Shown here piece by piece: positions 1-6,134 of a stretch of DNA of 8,032 nt. Within the stretch, counting starts at the first letter, position 1, and each line of letters begins with the position of its first letter. The notes under the pieces were generated by a model that worked only from the letters and a program-made list of their open reading frames with translations, was not told where the DNA came from and did no database searches. This DNA is from Candidatus Sabulitectum sp. (GTDB taxonomy: Bacteria > Fermentibacterota > Fermentibacteria > Fermentibacterales > Fermentibacteraceae): the NCBI GenBank assembly GCA_023145935.1, contig JAGLDB010000078.1, positions 1-8,032 of the forward strand. Reading direction: 5' to 3'. Made by a program: the position numbers and the translations under genes.

Positions 1-638
1 AAACCGTCGCCTGGAACATAAACACCAGCTTCTCCCTGAATTGGCTCTACAAGGAAACCTGCTACAGTGGGGTCTTCAAGAGCTTTTTCAAGAGCATCAA
101 GATCATTGTATGGAATTCTGATAAATCCAGGAGTGAATGGACCGTATTCAGAATATGCATCAGGATCATTAGAGAAGGAAACAATGGTGGTGGTTCTGCC
201 GTGGAAGTTGTTCTCACAGACAATGATCTTTGCCTGGTCCGCAGCTATCTTCTTGGTGAGATATGCCCACTTGCGACAGAGCTTTATAGCTGTTTCAACT
301 GCCTCAGCACCGGTGTTCATTGGCAGGATCTTGTCAAAACCGAAGTACTCGGTTGCAAATTTCTCGAATTCACCCAGAACATCATTGTGGAATGCACGGC
401 TGGTAAGAGCAAGGGTTCCAGCCTGATCGGTCATGGCTTTCACGATCTTCGGGTGGCAATGTCCCTGATTCACTGCGGAATACGCAGAGAGGAAATCGTA
501 GTATTTCTTTCCCTCTACATCCCAGACATAAACGCCCTCTCCTTTTGCAAGAACAACAGGAAGGGGATGGTAATTGTGAGCCCCGTACTTGTGCTCAAGC
601 TCGATAGCTCTCTCTGAAGTCATCTTTTCTGTGCTCAT
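1..638 (-). CDS. rocD: Ornithine aminotransferase, N-terminal part (runs off left edge)
   Basis: A PLP-dependent class III aminotransferase that would interconvert ornithine plus 2-oxoglutarate and glutamate semialdehyde plus glutamate, in the cytoplasm. The first 212 residues are visible. Motifs typical of ornithine aminotransferases occur in order: [11 protein letters not shown] near residue 18, [15 protein letters not shown] near 51, [14 protein letters not shown] near 105, NNFHGRTT near 143, and EPIQGEAGV near 198. The PLP lysine lies beyond the window. The start is the ATG at 638-636, preceded by an AGAAGGA-type ribosome binding site. An internal ATG five codons later is less well placed. 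It lies 205 bp beyond the oxidative-stress operon on the same strand, so it is probably transcribed separately. The family is clear; ornithine rather than a related substrate (such as acetylornithine) is inferred from the YGAHNYHP and [10 protein letters not shown] blocks. Confidence 0.9.
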   Translation of the reverse strand, partial: MSTEKMTSERAIELEHKYGAHNYHPLPVVLAKGEGVYVWDVEGKKYYDFLSAYSAVNQGHCHPKIVKAMTDQAGTLALTSRAFHNDVLGEFEKFATEYFGFDKILPMNTGAEAVETAIKLCRKWAYLTKKIAADQAKIIVCENNFHGRTTTIVSFSNDPDAYSEYGPFTPGFIRIPYNDLDALEKALEDPTVAGFLVEPIQGEAGVYVPGDG

Positions 639-843
639 GGTTTCGTCCTTCTTTTGTCGGGTTCACCGTCAACACCAGGGAGGACCGCTAAACTCCGGCG
701 TAAGCCTGACGGGAAGTATCTTCCGGTTTGCAGAAAATGCTTAAGCAGTCTGATGTAAAACATGATGCCGGGAATATATACTCTTAAACCTGAAGAGCCA
801 GAGCAATGCATGAAACTTTCATTCTATGGAAGTTTCGTGCAGG
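639..843. other. Intergenic region between the stress operon and rocD
   Basis: No gene is supported here. It should hold the rocD promoter, but I could not pick one out with confidence; a TTTACA followed 16 bp later by TTTTCT on the minus strand is weak. Three small symmetric elements are visible: a perfect 10-bp palindrome TGCTTAAGCA at 738-747, a GGAAG-TAT-CTTCC dyad at 712-724, and a short CTCTT/AAGAG hairpin at 781-797 followed on the minus strand by TATATATT. The last could be a weak terminator for the operon. None is strong enough to assign a role. Confidence 0.5.
808..840. repeat. Inverted repeat just past the operon end
   Basis: Arms at 808-818 (GCATGAAACTT) and 830-840 (AAGTTTCGTGC) flank an 11-nt loop, and the structure begins 3 bp beyond the stop codon of the last operon gene. 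Read from the plus strand, all 11 positions pair, one as U-G. Read from the minus strand, the direction of operon transcription, one position becomes a C-A mismatch. No T-run follows on either strand, so this is not a standard intrinsic terminator. It could still be a 3'-end stabilising hairpin for the operon mRNA. Confidence 0.4.
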
Positions 844-1359
844 CTATTCGCTGGCTGAACGGATCCTTCCTGTGAAAACTAGAAGACTGAGAATAAGAGC
901 GCCCATGGTGCCCACTGTGTAGCTGGCTGTGTGCATCCACAGGGCGGATATGTATGCAGCATGTCCACTTGCAGGTACTGAAGAAGCAAGTGGGCCATAC
1001 AAACCCAGGGTTCCGCTGTTTGCCAGGCGGTAACCAAGAATACCGGCGGTTGCTGATGCCATTCCGGAGATCAGAAATAGAATAAGCAGAGGTTTGATTA
1101 ATGATCTTACATCCCGCTTTGGCCACTTTCCCAGCCTGGCTGCTGCTGCAAGAATAATGCCCATACTCATACCCACCCACCAGTTGGGGTGAACTCCCCA
1201 GGCAATTCCCATAAGGGTCGGTGAAGTAGAGCTGATCAGCGCTCTGTGCCCTATAGTGAAATATTCCAGGCTGATACGGACGGTTACCTGATTGTGTACA
1301 ATGCCGTAGAATATCGCTGCTGTCATACACAAAAGAATGATCTTTGCTGTTTGTTTCAT
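844..1359 (-). CDS. Small polytopic membrane protein of unknown function, last gene of the operon
   Basis: A 171-residue, strongly hydrophobic protein with about four membrane segments, near residues 5-22, 48-74, 87-112 and 144-166. Basic residues cluster in a loop at 75-90. Conspicuous stretches are EYFTIGH (32-38), SPTLMGIAWG (46-55), WWVG (60-63) and WMHTASYTVG (141-150). His22, His38, His57, His133 and His143 lie in or near predicted membrane segments. From memory, similar YFTIGH-type proteins occur as hypothetical membrane proteins in several phyla; I know of no assigned function. The ATG at 1359 has a good AAGGTGAAGG ribosome binding site lying inside the end of the preceding gene, with only 7 bp between the genes. 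It is therefore probably co-transcribed and translationally coupled with the DUF2400 gene. A role in oxygen or redox defence is inferred from context only. Confidence 0.8.
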   Translation of the reverse strand: MKQTAKIILLCMTAAIFYGIVHNQVTVRISLEYFTIGHRALISSTSPTLMGIAWGVHPNWWVGMSMGIILAAAARLGKWPKRDVRSLIKPLLILFLISGMASATAGILGYRLANSGTLGLYGPLASSVPASGHAAYISALWMHTASYTVGTMGALILSLLVFTGRIRSASE

Positions 1360-1366
1360 TATGCCT

Positions 1367-2137
1367 TCACCTTAACAATTCCTTGAATAGCTCACACTCT
1401 GTGATCTTCTGGATTCCTTCCCGGGTCAGAGCAAAGTCGTACTTCACCGGATCATCCGAAGATACTACTCTGAAACCTTCAGTGATCTCTTTTGCGGTTT
1501 TTGCGTCAGCAGCTTTGCGGTTGGTGAAACCCAGCTTTATTCCGATCCTGTGCATGTGTACATCCACAGGCACTATCAGGTCGGAAGCAGGTATCATGTT
1601 CCATCCGCCGGGATCAACATTATCGTTCCTGACCATCCACCTCATGAACAGATGAAGCCTTTTACAGGCACTGCCTCGTGACGGAAGTGGGAGAAGGTGT
1701 CCTGACAAGCTGCCCAGCATTTTCATACTGGAGACAACTTCCCGCGCGAAAACATCAAGAGACTCTATGTAGGGTCTGCTCTCCACCAGCGTTGCAAGGT
1801 AATTCCCGATCAGACCGTGTTCTTTCTGGATGGCGGAAATGGAAGCAAGAAATGCCGTCATATCCCTGCCGGTAGTAAACCTGTGCTTGAAGTCTTTCAG
1901 GTTTTCTCCCAGCAGTACTGTGTCACCGTTACGGAGAAACGCAGATGGTGACGGCCCCAGGAGTCCGAGAACTTTTTCTGTGCTCTTGAGGATCAGGTTC
2001 ACACGACCATATGCAAGACCGGACGCAACCAGACCCGCTATCTCTCTGTCTTCGATACTTTCATACCGGTAAAGAAATTCCAGCGGGTCCGGATGTACGA
2101 ACTCACGCCTGTTGTAGCGTAAGTATATTTTCTCCAG
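1367..2137 (-). CDS. DUF2400 / TIGR02757 family protein, start codon uncertain
   Basis: Family-wide landmarks are clear: YNRREFVHPDPLEF near residue 8, REIAGLVASGLAYGRV near 31, GSACKRLHLFMRWMVR near 155, and VPVDVHMHR near 189, followed by a DPVKYDFAL block. The VDVHMHR stretch resembles the VDTHV.R signature of HhH-GPD DNA glycosylases such as endonuclease III, so a DNA-related role is possible but unproven. The conserved N-terminus is coded back to at least 2128, yet this frame has no ATG, GTG or TTG between the stop at 2170 and 2128. The first ordinary start, GTG at 2002, would delete about 45 conserved residues. I place the start at CTG 2137, four bases after the TAG of the preceding gene, giving 256 residues, a normal size for the family. 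ATC at 2161 or ATA at 2128 are alternatives. Confidence 0.8.
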   Translation of the reverse strand: MEKIYLRYNRREFVHPDPLEFLYRYESIEDREIAGLVASGLAYGRVNLILKSTEKVLGLLGPSPSAFLRNGDTVLLGENLKDFKHRFTTGRDMTAFLASISAIQKEHGLIGNYLATLVESRPYIESLDVFAREVVSSMKMLGSLSGHLLPLPSRGSACKRLHLFMRWMVRNDNVDPGGWNMIPASDLIVPVDVHMHRIGIKLGFTNRKAADAKTAKEITEGFRVVSSDDPVKYDFALTREGIQKITECELFKELLR

Positions 2138-2141
2138 TAAG

Positions 2142-2300
2142 CTATTCTTCGGAGAACTGATCTTTGCCTACTCCGCAGACCGGGCAGACCCAGTCTTCAG
2201 GAATGTCTTTGAATGCTGTTCCAGCCGCTATACCGCCGTCCGGGTCGCCAACTTCAGGATCATACACATATCCGCATACGGTGCATACATACTTTTTCAT
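2142..2300 (-). CDS. Possible independently translated rubredoxin (internal start within hrb)
   Basis: In frame inside the fusion gene, an ATG at 2300-2298 is preceded by an AGAAGGAAGGA-type ribosome binding site, better than many first starts in this operon. Initiation there would give a 52-residue protein starting [11 protein letters not shown], with Cys6, Cys9, Cys39 and Cys42, which is the length and layout of ordinary free rubredoxins. Rubrerythrin, desulfoferrodoxin and the flavodiiron protein encoded upstream can all use free rubredoxin as electron donor, and no separate rubredoxin gene is visible. The site could instead be a relic of a gene fusion, or a by-product of Lys/Gly/Glu codons in the linker. 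Translation from here is inferred, not shown. Confidence 0.45.
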   Translation of the reverse strand: MKKYVCTVCGYVYDPEVGDPDGGIAAGTAFKDIPEDWVCPVCGVGKDQFSEE

Positions 2301-2852
2301 GATCTTTCCTTCCTTCTGTTCATCTGCTGTTTTTTTTGTTTCCGCCTTGAATGAGGGTGCTGTTGGCGGAGTTTTTCCGCAGAGCACCTCTCTGTAATAG
2401 GCATAGGTCATGGGAACTCCGTTGCCGGTCAAAGAGCAATCTGTAAGTTCGCCTATGAAAAGAGTGTGAGTATCCACTTCAACTGAGCTTTCGATCTTCA
2501 GCTCTATACAGGCAACTGTATTCTTCTTAGGACAGGGGCACCCGGAGGGCGTTGTAATGTAGTCTACAGTGGCAAACTTATCTATGTCTCTACCACTCTT
2601 GAAACCGAAATGCCCTATGAAAGGAAGATCAGCATCCTGACTGAGGACTCCGATGGCAAGGTAGCCCGAGTCTTTTATGAACTCATTTGTGAGCTCATCA
2701 CGGTTAACTGCAACTGCGATCCGGACAGGATCTGCGGTTACCTGAAAAACCGCATTGGCTATCTGGGCATTTATTCTGCCACCAGAGGTTGAACCAATGG
2801 TATACAGCCCGTAGCTCAGTGTGAAAACAGGAGTTAGATCCATTTCTTTCAT
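2142..2852 (-). CDS. hrb: Flavin reductase-rubredoxin fusion (high-molecular-weight rubredoxin type)
   Basis: A 236-residue two-domain electron carrier. Residues about 5-160 form a flavin-reductase-like FMN domain, with landmarks [16 protein letters not shown] and [15 protein letters not shown] Lys/Thr/Glu-rich linker (about 161-184) follows. Residues 185-236 are a complete rubredoxin with two iron-binding pairs, CTVCG and CPVCG. This is the architecture of Hrb of Moorella thermoacetica, which passes electrons from NADH to the flavodiiron protein FprA. Here it directly follows fprA with an ATGA overlap (2852-2849), which supports the same partnership. The ATG at 2852 is chosen because it couples to the fprA stop and has GGAG upstream; a second ATG at 2843 is possible. 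The linker encodes a strong internal ribosome binding site and an ATG at 2300, described separately. Confidence 0.92.
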   Translation of the reverse strand: MKEMDLTPVFTLSYGLYTIGSTSGGRINAQIANAVFQVTADPVRIAVAVNRDELTNEFIKDSGYLAIGVLSQDADLPFIGHFGFKSGRDIDKFATVDYITTPSGCPCPKKNTVACIELKIESSVEVDTHTLFIGELTDCSLTGNGVPMTYAYYREVLCGKTPPTAPSFKAETKKTADEQKEGKIMKKYVCTVCGYVYDPEVGDPDGGIAAGTAFKDIPEDWVCPVCGVGKDQFSEE

Positions 2853-4057
2853 TTGCCAAGTCTCTCCTTTAATTCTCTACCTACGGCAATACCAAGTTCT
2901 CTTGCTTTCAAAAGATCGTCATCACTGGGTACATAAACCACTTTGAGTGATTCCACTGCAAGGGGGATCTTCATGTCTTCAAGATACTTCTCTACATCTT
3001 TCACCGCTTCACCACTCCAACCGTATGAGCCGAAAACAGCACCAATAAGATTCCTGGGCTTAAGTCCTTTCAGATAGGTAAGCACATCAGCAACCCGCGG
3101 AAACATCTGACCGTTGATGGTGGGGCTGCCAACGATAAGAGCACCAGCGTCAAGAACTGCAGTTGCCACATCACTTCTGTGGCTGGATTCAAGCGGCATC
3201 ACTCTGGCTGATATTCCCACTGAGCCAAGACCGTCACAGATGGCATCAGCGAGATATCCTGTGCTTTTCCACATGGTATCATAGACAACAACAGCCTTCA
3301 AGTTGCTCTTCTGTAAAGCCCAATCCTCCCACCTCTGCAGGATTCCACCTATGTCGCTTCTCCAGATCGGTCCGTGATCAGGACAGAGAAGCTGAATATC
3401 AAGATCAAGGTCTGCCAGCTTCTTCATCAAGCCTGTAACCATAGGAGAGAATGGAAGAAGGATATTCGCAAAATACTTCTCTGCCTCTTCAAGAAGAACC
3501 TGAGGAGGAAGCTGATCATCATATCTTTCCGTAGAGGCAAGGTGCATTCCAAACCCGTCCTGGGAGAACATCATCTTCTCGGTATCAAGATAGGTGATCA
3601 TACTGTCCGGCCAGTGAAGCATTCTGGTCTCAACAAAAGTTATTGAGGATTCTCCCAGAGAAATAGTTTCACCGTTCTTCACAGCAGTAATTACATCGTC
3701 ATCAAAATAGAAATGCCTGCCCAGTGCCTTCTTCCCCATGGAAGATGCAAAAACCTTTTCCGGTTTCACCAGGTCAATCACATCAGGCAGACACCCGGTA
3801 TGATCCATCTCGGAGTGATTGCTTATTATGTAATCTATTTTTTCAAGAGGGATCACAGATGCTATTCTCGCCAGCATCTCGTTCTTGAATTGCTTCTTTA
3901 CAGTATCCACAAGTGTGATCTTTTCGTCAATTATCAGAAAGGCATTATAGGTGCTGCCCCGACTGGTGAGGTATCCGTGAAAATCACGGACACCCCAGTC
4001 AATAGCTCCAACCCAATAGACCTTATCAGTGATCTTTTCTGCTGTACAGGGGCCCAT
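2849..4057 (-). CDS. fprA: Flavodiiron protein, O2/NO reductase (FprA type)
   Basis: A 402-residue class A flavodiiron protein, cytoplasmic, reducing O2 to water or NO to N2O. The N-terminal metallo-beta-lactamase-like domain (about 1-250) carries the diiron ligands His81, Glu83, Asp85 and His86 in HSEMDHTG, His148 in LHWPDS, Asp167 in FSQDGFG, and His228 in CPDHGP. The C-terminal flavodoxin domain (about 254-400) has the FMN loops [15 protein letters not shown] and GSYGWSGEA. There is no fused rubredoxin; the neighbouring hrb probably supplies electrons. The start is the ATG at 4057, which has an AAAGGAG ribosome binding site. The frame stays open to an ATG at 4108, but that would overlap the ferritin gene and add a sequence foreign to the family. 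It lies 13 bp after ferritin and overlaps hrb by 4 bp. O2 versus NO preference cannot be read from the sequence. Confidence 0.95.
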   Translation of the reverse strand: MGPCTAEKITDKVYWVGAIDWGVRDFHGYLTSRGSTYNAFLIIDEKITLVDTVKKQFKNEMLARIASVIPLEKIDYIISNHSEMDHTGCLPDVIDLVKPEKVFASSMGKKALGRHFYFDDDVITAVKNGETISLGESSITFVETRMLHWPDSMITYLDTEKMMFSQDGFGMHLASTERYDDQLPPQVLLEEAEKYFANILLPFSPMVTGLMKKLADLDLDIQLLCPDHGPIWRSDIGGILQRWEDWALQKSNLKAVVVYDTMWKSTGYLADAICDGLGSVGISARVMPLESSHRSDVATAVLDAGALIVGSPTINGQMFPRVADVLTYLKGLKPRNLIGAVFGSYGWSGEAVKDVEKYLEDMKIPLAVESLKVVYVPSDDDLLKARELGIAVGRELKERLGK

Positions 4058-4070
4058 TGCGTCTCCTTTT

Positions 4071-4580
4071 TTAGTTGGTGGCCGGTGGGGTAAATACCCT
4101 TGAGCCAAGCTCTCTGTCTATCATCAGCAGTCCGCCACCAGCTCCGCCGGCCAGCTTGAACATTCTGATAACTTCGCTTACTGAAGCCTCCTCCTCCACC
4201 TGTTCAGCCACAAACCACTGGAAGAAATTGTCTGACATGAAATCTTTTTCTTCTCTTGCCAGACTGACAAGATCATTGATGGAAGCGGATATGAACCTCT
4301 CGTGATCAAGAGCACCACTGAAGGCATCCAGAGATGATTCCCATGAAACAGCCGGTTTATCGATTGCCTCCAGGAAAACTCTTCCCCCTCTTTCGTTCAC
4401 ATAACTCATGAATTTCTCGGCATGAGACATTTCTTCAAGAACCTGCGTTCTCATCCAGGACGCAGCTCCTGCAAGATCTTCTGCTTCGAAATACATGGAC
4501 ATTGCCAGATAGAGATAGGAGGAATAGATCTCCTTGTTGATCTGGCTGTTCAAGGCGTTCTGCATTTTATCGCTGAGCAT
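4071..4580 (-). CDS. ftn: Non-haem ferritin
   Basis: A 169-residue four-helix iron-storage protein that oxidises Fe(II) and stores it as a mineral in a 24-subunit shell. This limits Fenton chemistry in the cytoplasm. The ferroxidase residues sit at the same positions as in E. coli FtnA: Glu17 in NKEIYSSY, Glu50 and His53 in EEMSHAEK, Glu94, Gln127 and Glu130 in EQVEEE. The start is the ATG at 4580, with a GGAAG ribosome binding site about 7 bp upstream. The open frame continues to 4670, but that extension is low-complexity read-through overlapping the desulfoferrodoxin gene. It lies 4 bp after the desulfoferrodoxin stop, so translation is likely coupled. No haem-ligating methionine of the bacterioferritin type is evident, so ferritin rather than bacterioferritin is preferred. 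Confidence 0.95.
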   Translation of the reverse strand: MLSDKMQNALNSQINKEIYSSYLYLAMSMYFEAEDLAGAASWMRTQVLEEMSHAEKFMSYVNERGGRVFLEAIDKPAVSWESSLDAFSGALDHERFISASINDLVSLAREEKDFMSDNFFQWFVAEQVEEEASVSEVIRMFKLAGGAGGGLLMIDRELGSRVFTPPATN

Positions 4581-4584
4581 GATG

Positions 4585-4956
4585 CTACTTCCAGAGCCCG
4601 TGGACCGAGCAGTATTCCCGGGCACTGACATTCTCGGCATCAATTGCAAATATCGCTTCAGCAACATCACCAGGATTGAGATACTTCCTGTAAACTACAC
4701 CGTCTGCAACAAGTTCAATCCACTCAATGTAGTGTGCTTCAGCCATTGGATGAGGAACTGAGCCAACCAGCACCTTGTAACCGCCCTCTATCTTTTCAAC
4801 CACAGGAACATGTTTTTCTGTGGAAGAGTCTGCGGTCTTTTCTTCCATGAGTTCCATATCTGCATTACAGCAGACCAGCTGCCCTGGTCCTCCGTGAAGA
4901 ACCTCAACGATGTTTCCACATCTTTCGCACTTGTATACCTGCATTCTTTCAGCCAT
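4585..4956 (-). CDS. dfx: Desulfoferrodoxin (superoxide reductase with N-terminal desulforedoxin domain)
   Basis: A 123-residue two-iron superoxide reductase that converts superoxide to hydrogen peroxide without releasing O2. The desulforedoxin domain (1-36) binds the first iron with Cys10, Cys13, Cys29 and Cys30. The catalytic domain carries the complete square-pyramidal site: His49, His69, His75, His119 and the axial Cys116, with the EKHVP segment supplying Glu47 and Lys48. These positions coincide with those of well-studied Desulfovibrio-type enzymes. The ATG at 4956 has an AGAAGGAG ribosome binding site. It lies 24 bp after rubrerythrin and 4 bp before ferritin. Its peroxide product would be removed by the upstream rubrerythrin, and its reductant is expected to be rubredoxin. 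Confidence 0.96.
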   Translation of the reverse strand: MAERMQVYKCERCGNIVEVLHGGPGQLVCCNADMELMEEKTADSSTEKHVPVVEKIEGGYKVLVGSVPHPMAEAHYIEWIELVADGVVYRKYLNPGDVAEAIFAIDAENVSAREYCSVHGLWK

Positions 4957-4980
4957 AGCAATTCTCCTTCTTTTATGGTG

Positions 4981-5553
4981 TTACCAGTTTTCGCTTGCCA
5001 GCATGAAATGAGCCTGAGGATGATCGCATGCAGGGCACTTGGCCGGTGCTTCTGTTCCAATGTGAACATATCCGCAATTCTGACAGAACCAGATAACCGG
5101 TTCTTCTTTCTTAAATACAGTCTCATTCTCAAGATTCTTCAGGAGGGCAAGAAAACGCTTTTCATGCTGCTTTTCCGCCACAGCTATGCTTTTGAGTATA
5201 GCAGCAATCTTATTGAAACCTTCTTTTGTTGCAGTTTCCGCAAACTCCGGGTACATTTCGGTGTACTCATAGTTCTCTCCACCGGCAGCGCCTCTGAGAT
5301 TCTCCGCTGTTGTACCTATAACTCCTGCAGGAAAACCGGCAGTGATCTCCAGTTCGCCGCCTTCAAGAAGCTTGAAAAGCCTCTTTGCATGCTCTTTCTC
5401 CTGATTTGCGGTTTCAGTGAAAACATTAGAGATCTGGACAAAGCCCTCTTTTTTTGCCTGTGAGGCAAAGTAGGTGTACCGGTTCCTGGCCTGTGATTCC
5501 CCTGCAAAAGCCTTGAGAATGTTTATCTCTGTCTGCGTACCTTTGATACTCAT
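4981..5553 (-). CDS. rbr: Rubrerythrin
   Basis: A 190-residue peroxidase that reduces hydrogen peroxide to water using electrons from rubredoxin. The N-terminal four-helix diiron domain (about 1-145) shows the two ligand helices AGESQARNRY (Glu19) and NQEKEHAKR (Glu52, His55). It also shows ENYEYTEMYPEF (Glu93, Glu96) and AEKQHEKRF (Glu127, His130). The C-terminal rubredoxin-like domain (about 155-190) has CQNCG and CPACD. The start is the ATG at 5553, with an AAAGGAG ribosome binding site. This ATG overlaps the perR stop as ATGA, so translation is coupled to the regulator. The open frame upstream of 5553 belongs to perR in another frame. It is the first structural gene after perR, consistent with peroxide induction. 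Confidence 0.95.
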   Translation of the reverse strand: MSIKGTQTEINILKAFAGESQARNRYTYFASQAKKEGFVQISNVFTETANQEKEHAKRLFKLLEGGELEITAGFPAGVIGTTAENLRGAAGGENYEYTEMYPEFAETATKEGFNKIAAILKSIAVAEKQHEKRFLALLKNLENETVFKKEEPVIWFCQNCGYVHIGTEAPAKCPACDHPQAHFMLASENW

Positions 5554-5963
5554 CTTCGTTCTCCTTTCGAATCTGTTTTTTCTCTGCAATCTCTGCACAT
5601 ACCTGTAAATGTAACACAAACTCCGTCAACTGTGAAACCAGAAGCTTCAGAAGGCAGTATTCCGTTAAAATCCACCACTGGAACATCCAGGTCCCGAACC
5701 TTCCCGCAAATACTGCACTGAATATGACAATGATTTCCGGTGATATGATCGTAATGGACTTCGGAACCGGCACCAATGATGGTTATCAGGTCTCCTTCAT
5801 CCACAAGAATTCCGAGGTTACGATACACTGTACTGAAACTAATGCTCATAACTTCTTCTCTAGCTTTAAAGAAAATTTGCTGGGCAGTGGGATGATTGGC
5901 AAGACTTACAGCAGCACTGAGAACTGCCCTCTTCTGCTTTGAACCCCGTCTTGGCTTTTCCAT
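5550..5963 (-). CDS. perR: PerR-type peroxide-sensing repressor (Fur family)
   Basis: A 137-residue Fur-family repressor. With a constant offset of 13 it matches every functional residue of Bacillus subtilis PerR. The regulatory metal site is His24, Asp72, His78, His80 and Asp91. The structural zinc site is Cys83, Cys86 (CSIC), Cys123 and Cys126 (CRDC). Aspartate at position 91 is the PerR-type residue and favours peroxide sensing by histidine oxidation over iron sensing. The recognition helix is around SISFSTVYRNLGIL. The ATG at 5963 has an AAAGGAG ribosome binding site. An in-frame ATG at 5981 has none and would sit inside the palindrome only about 10 bp after the predicted transcription start, so it is rejected. 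It heads the operon, ends in an ATGA overlap with rubrerythrin, and probably regulates itself. Compared with B. subtilis PerR, the N-terminus is about 13 residues shorter. Confidence 0.93.
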   Translation of the reverse strand: MEKPRRGSKQKRAVLSAAVSLANHPTAQQIFFKAREEVMSISFSTVYRNLGILVDEGDLITIIGAGSEVHYDHITGNHCHIQCSICGKVRDLDVPVVDFNGILPSEASGFTVDGVCVTFTGMCRDCREKTDSKGERR

Positions 5964-5980
5964 TACATCTCCTTTGCTCA

Positions 5981-6001
5981 TAATAGGAACTATTCCTAAT
6001 A
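5981..6001 (-). promoter_or_regulatory. 21-bp palindrome, probable PerR operator
   Basis: On the minus strand it reads TATTAGGAATAGTTCCTATT plus a final A. It has the symmetric form TAnTAGGAA-n3-TTCCTAnTA, with 16 of 21 positions in dyad symmetry. It overlaps the -10 hexamer and covers the expected transcription start, an ideal site for repression. Length and AT-rich ends fit Fur-family operators. The core AGGAA/TTCCT differs from the Bacillus PerR box, so binding by this PerR is inferred from position. Confidence 0.7.
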
Positions 6002-6025
6002 TAGTAACCCGGTTGAGACTGTCAA
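5998..6025 (-). promoter_or_regulatory. Sigma70-type promoter of the perR operon
   Basis: A perfect -35 TTGACA lies at 6025-6020 and a -10 TATATT (five of six) at 6003-5998, with a 16-bp spacer. Transcription would begin near 5991, giving a leader of about 28 nt before the perR ATG. It is the only convincing promoter I found for the eight-gene operon. Confidence 0.75.
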
Positions 6026-6027
6026 CC
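6011..6027. repeat. Dyad GGTTGA-GACTG-TCAACC over the -35 box
   Basis: Perfect 6-bp arms separated by 5 bp, with the perR-operon -35 hexamer lying inside. It is distinct in sequence from the downstream palindrome. It might be a second operator or a site controlling the divergent aldolase gene, or it may be chance. Confidence 0.35.
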
Positions 6028-6102
6028 TCTGCTCACTTCTGGTCTGAATTGATTACAGCTGGATCCTGCAGTCACCGGTTTGCAATTCCATTTTTTCCCC
6101 GC

Positions 6103-6134
6103 TGGGAGGCAAATATCCCACATGAAACACGTGG
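6103..6134 (+). repeat. Two overlapping hairpins at the leader-ORF start
   Basis: TGGGA (6103-6107) can pair with TCCCA (6116-6120) around an 8-nt loop and would partly sequester the GGGAGG ribosome binding site. CCACATG (6118-6124) can pair with CACGTGG (6128-6134) around AAA with one A-C mismatch, covering the leader ATG. They share 6118-6120 and cannot form together. Either could regulate translation, or the second could be a protein-binding dyad in DNA. Confidence 0.35.

Noticed and set aside
201..617. A 138-codon plus-strand frame opposite rocD
   Set aside because: Antisense to a highly conserved aminotransferase; no domain and no ribosome binding site of note.
712..724. GGAAG-TAT-CTTCC upstream of rocD as a second PerR operator
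   Set aside because: The GGAA/TTCC halves are 5 bp apart instead of 3 and the outer TA-rich flanks are missing, so it does not match the perR palindrome.
824..1330. A 168-codon minus-strand frame overlapping the membrane-protein gene
   Set aside because: A shifted-frame reading of the same DNA; the 844-1359 frame has the ribosome binding site, hydrophobic segments and family-like motifs.
4058..4108. Upstream ATG (4108) for the flavodiiron protein
   Set aside because: It overlaps the ferritin C-terminus, while ATG 4057 has a strong ribosome binding site and gives family-standard residue numbering.
4810..5463. A 217-codon open frame on the plus strand opposite rubrerythrin and desulfoferrodoxin
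   Set aside because: It lies antisense to two genes with every catalytic residue intact, and its translation shows no recognisable domain; it is a shadow of their codon use.
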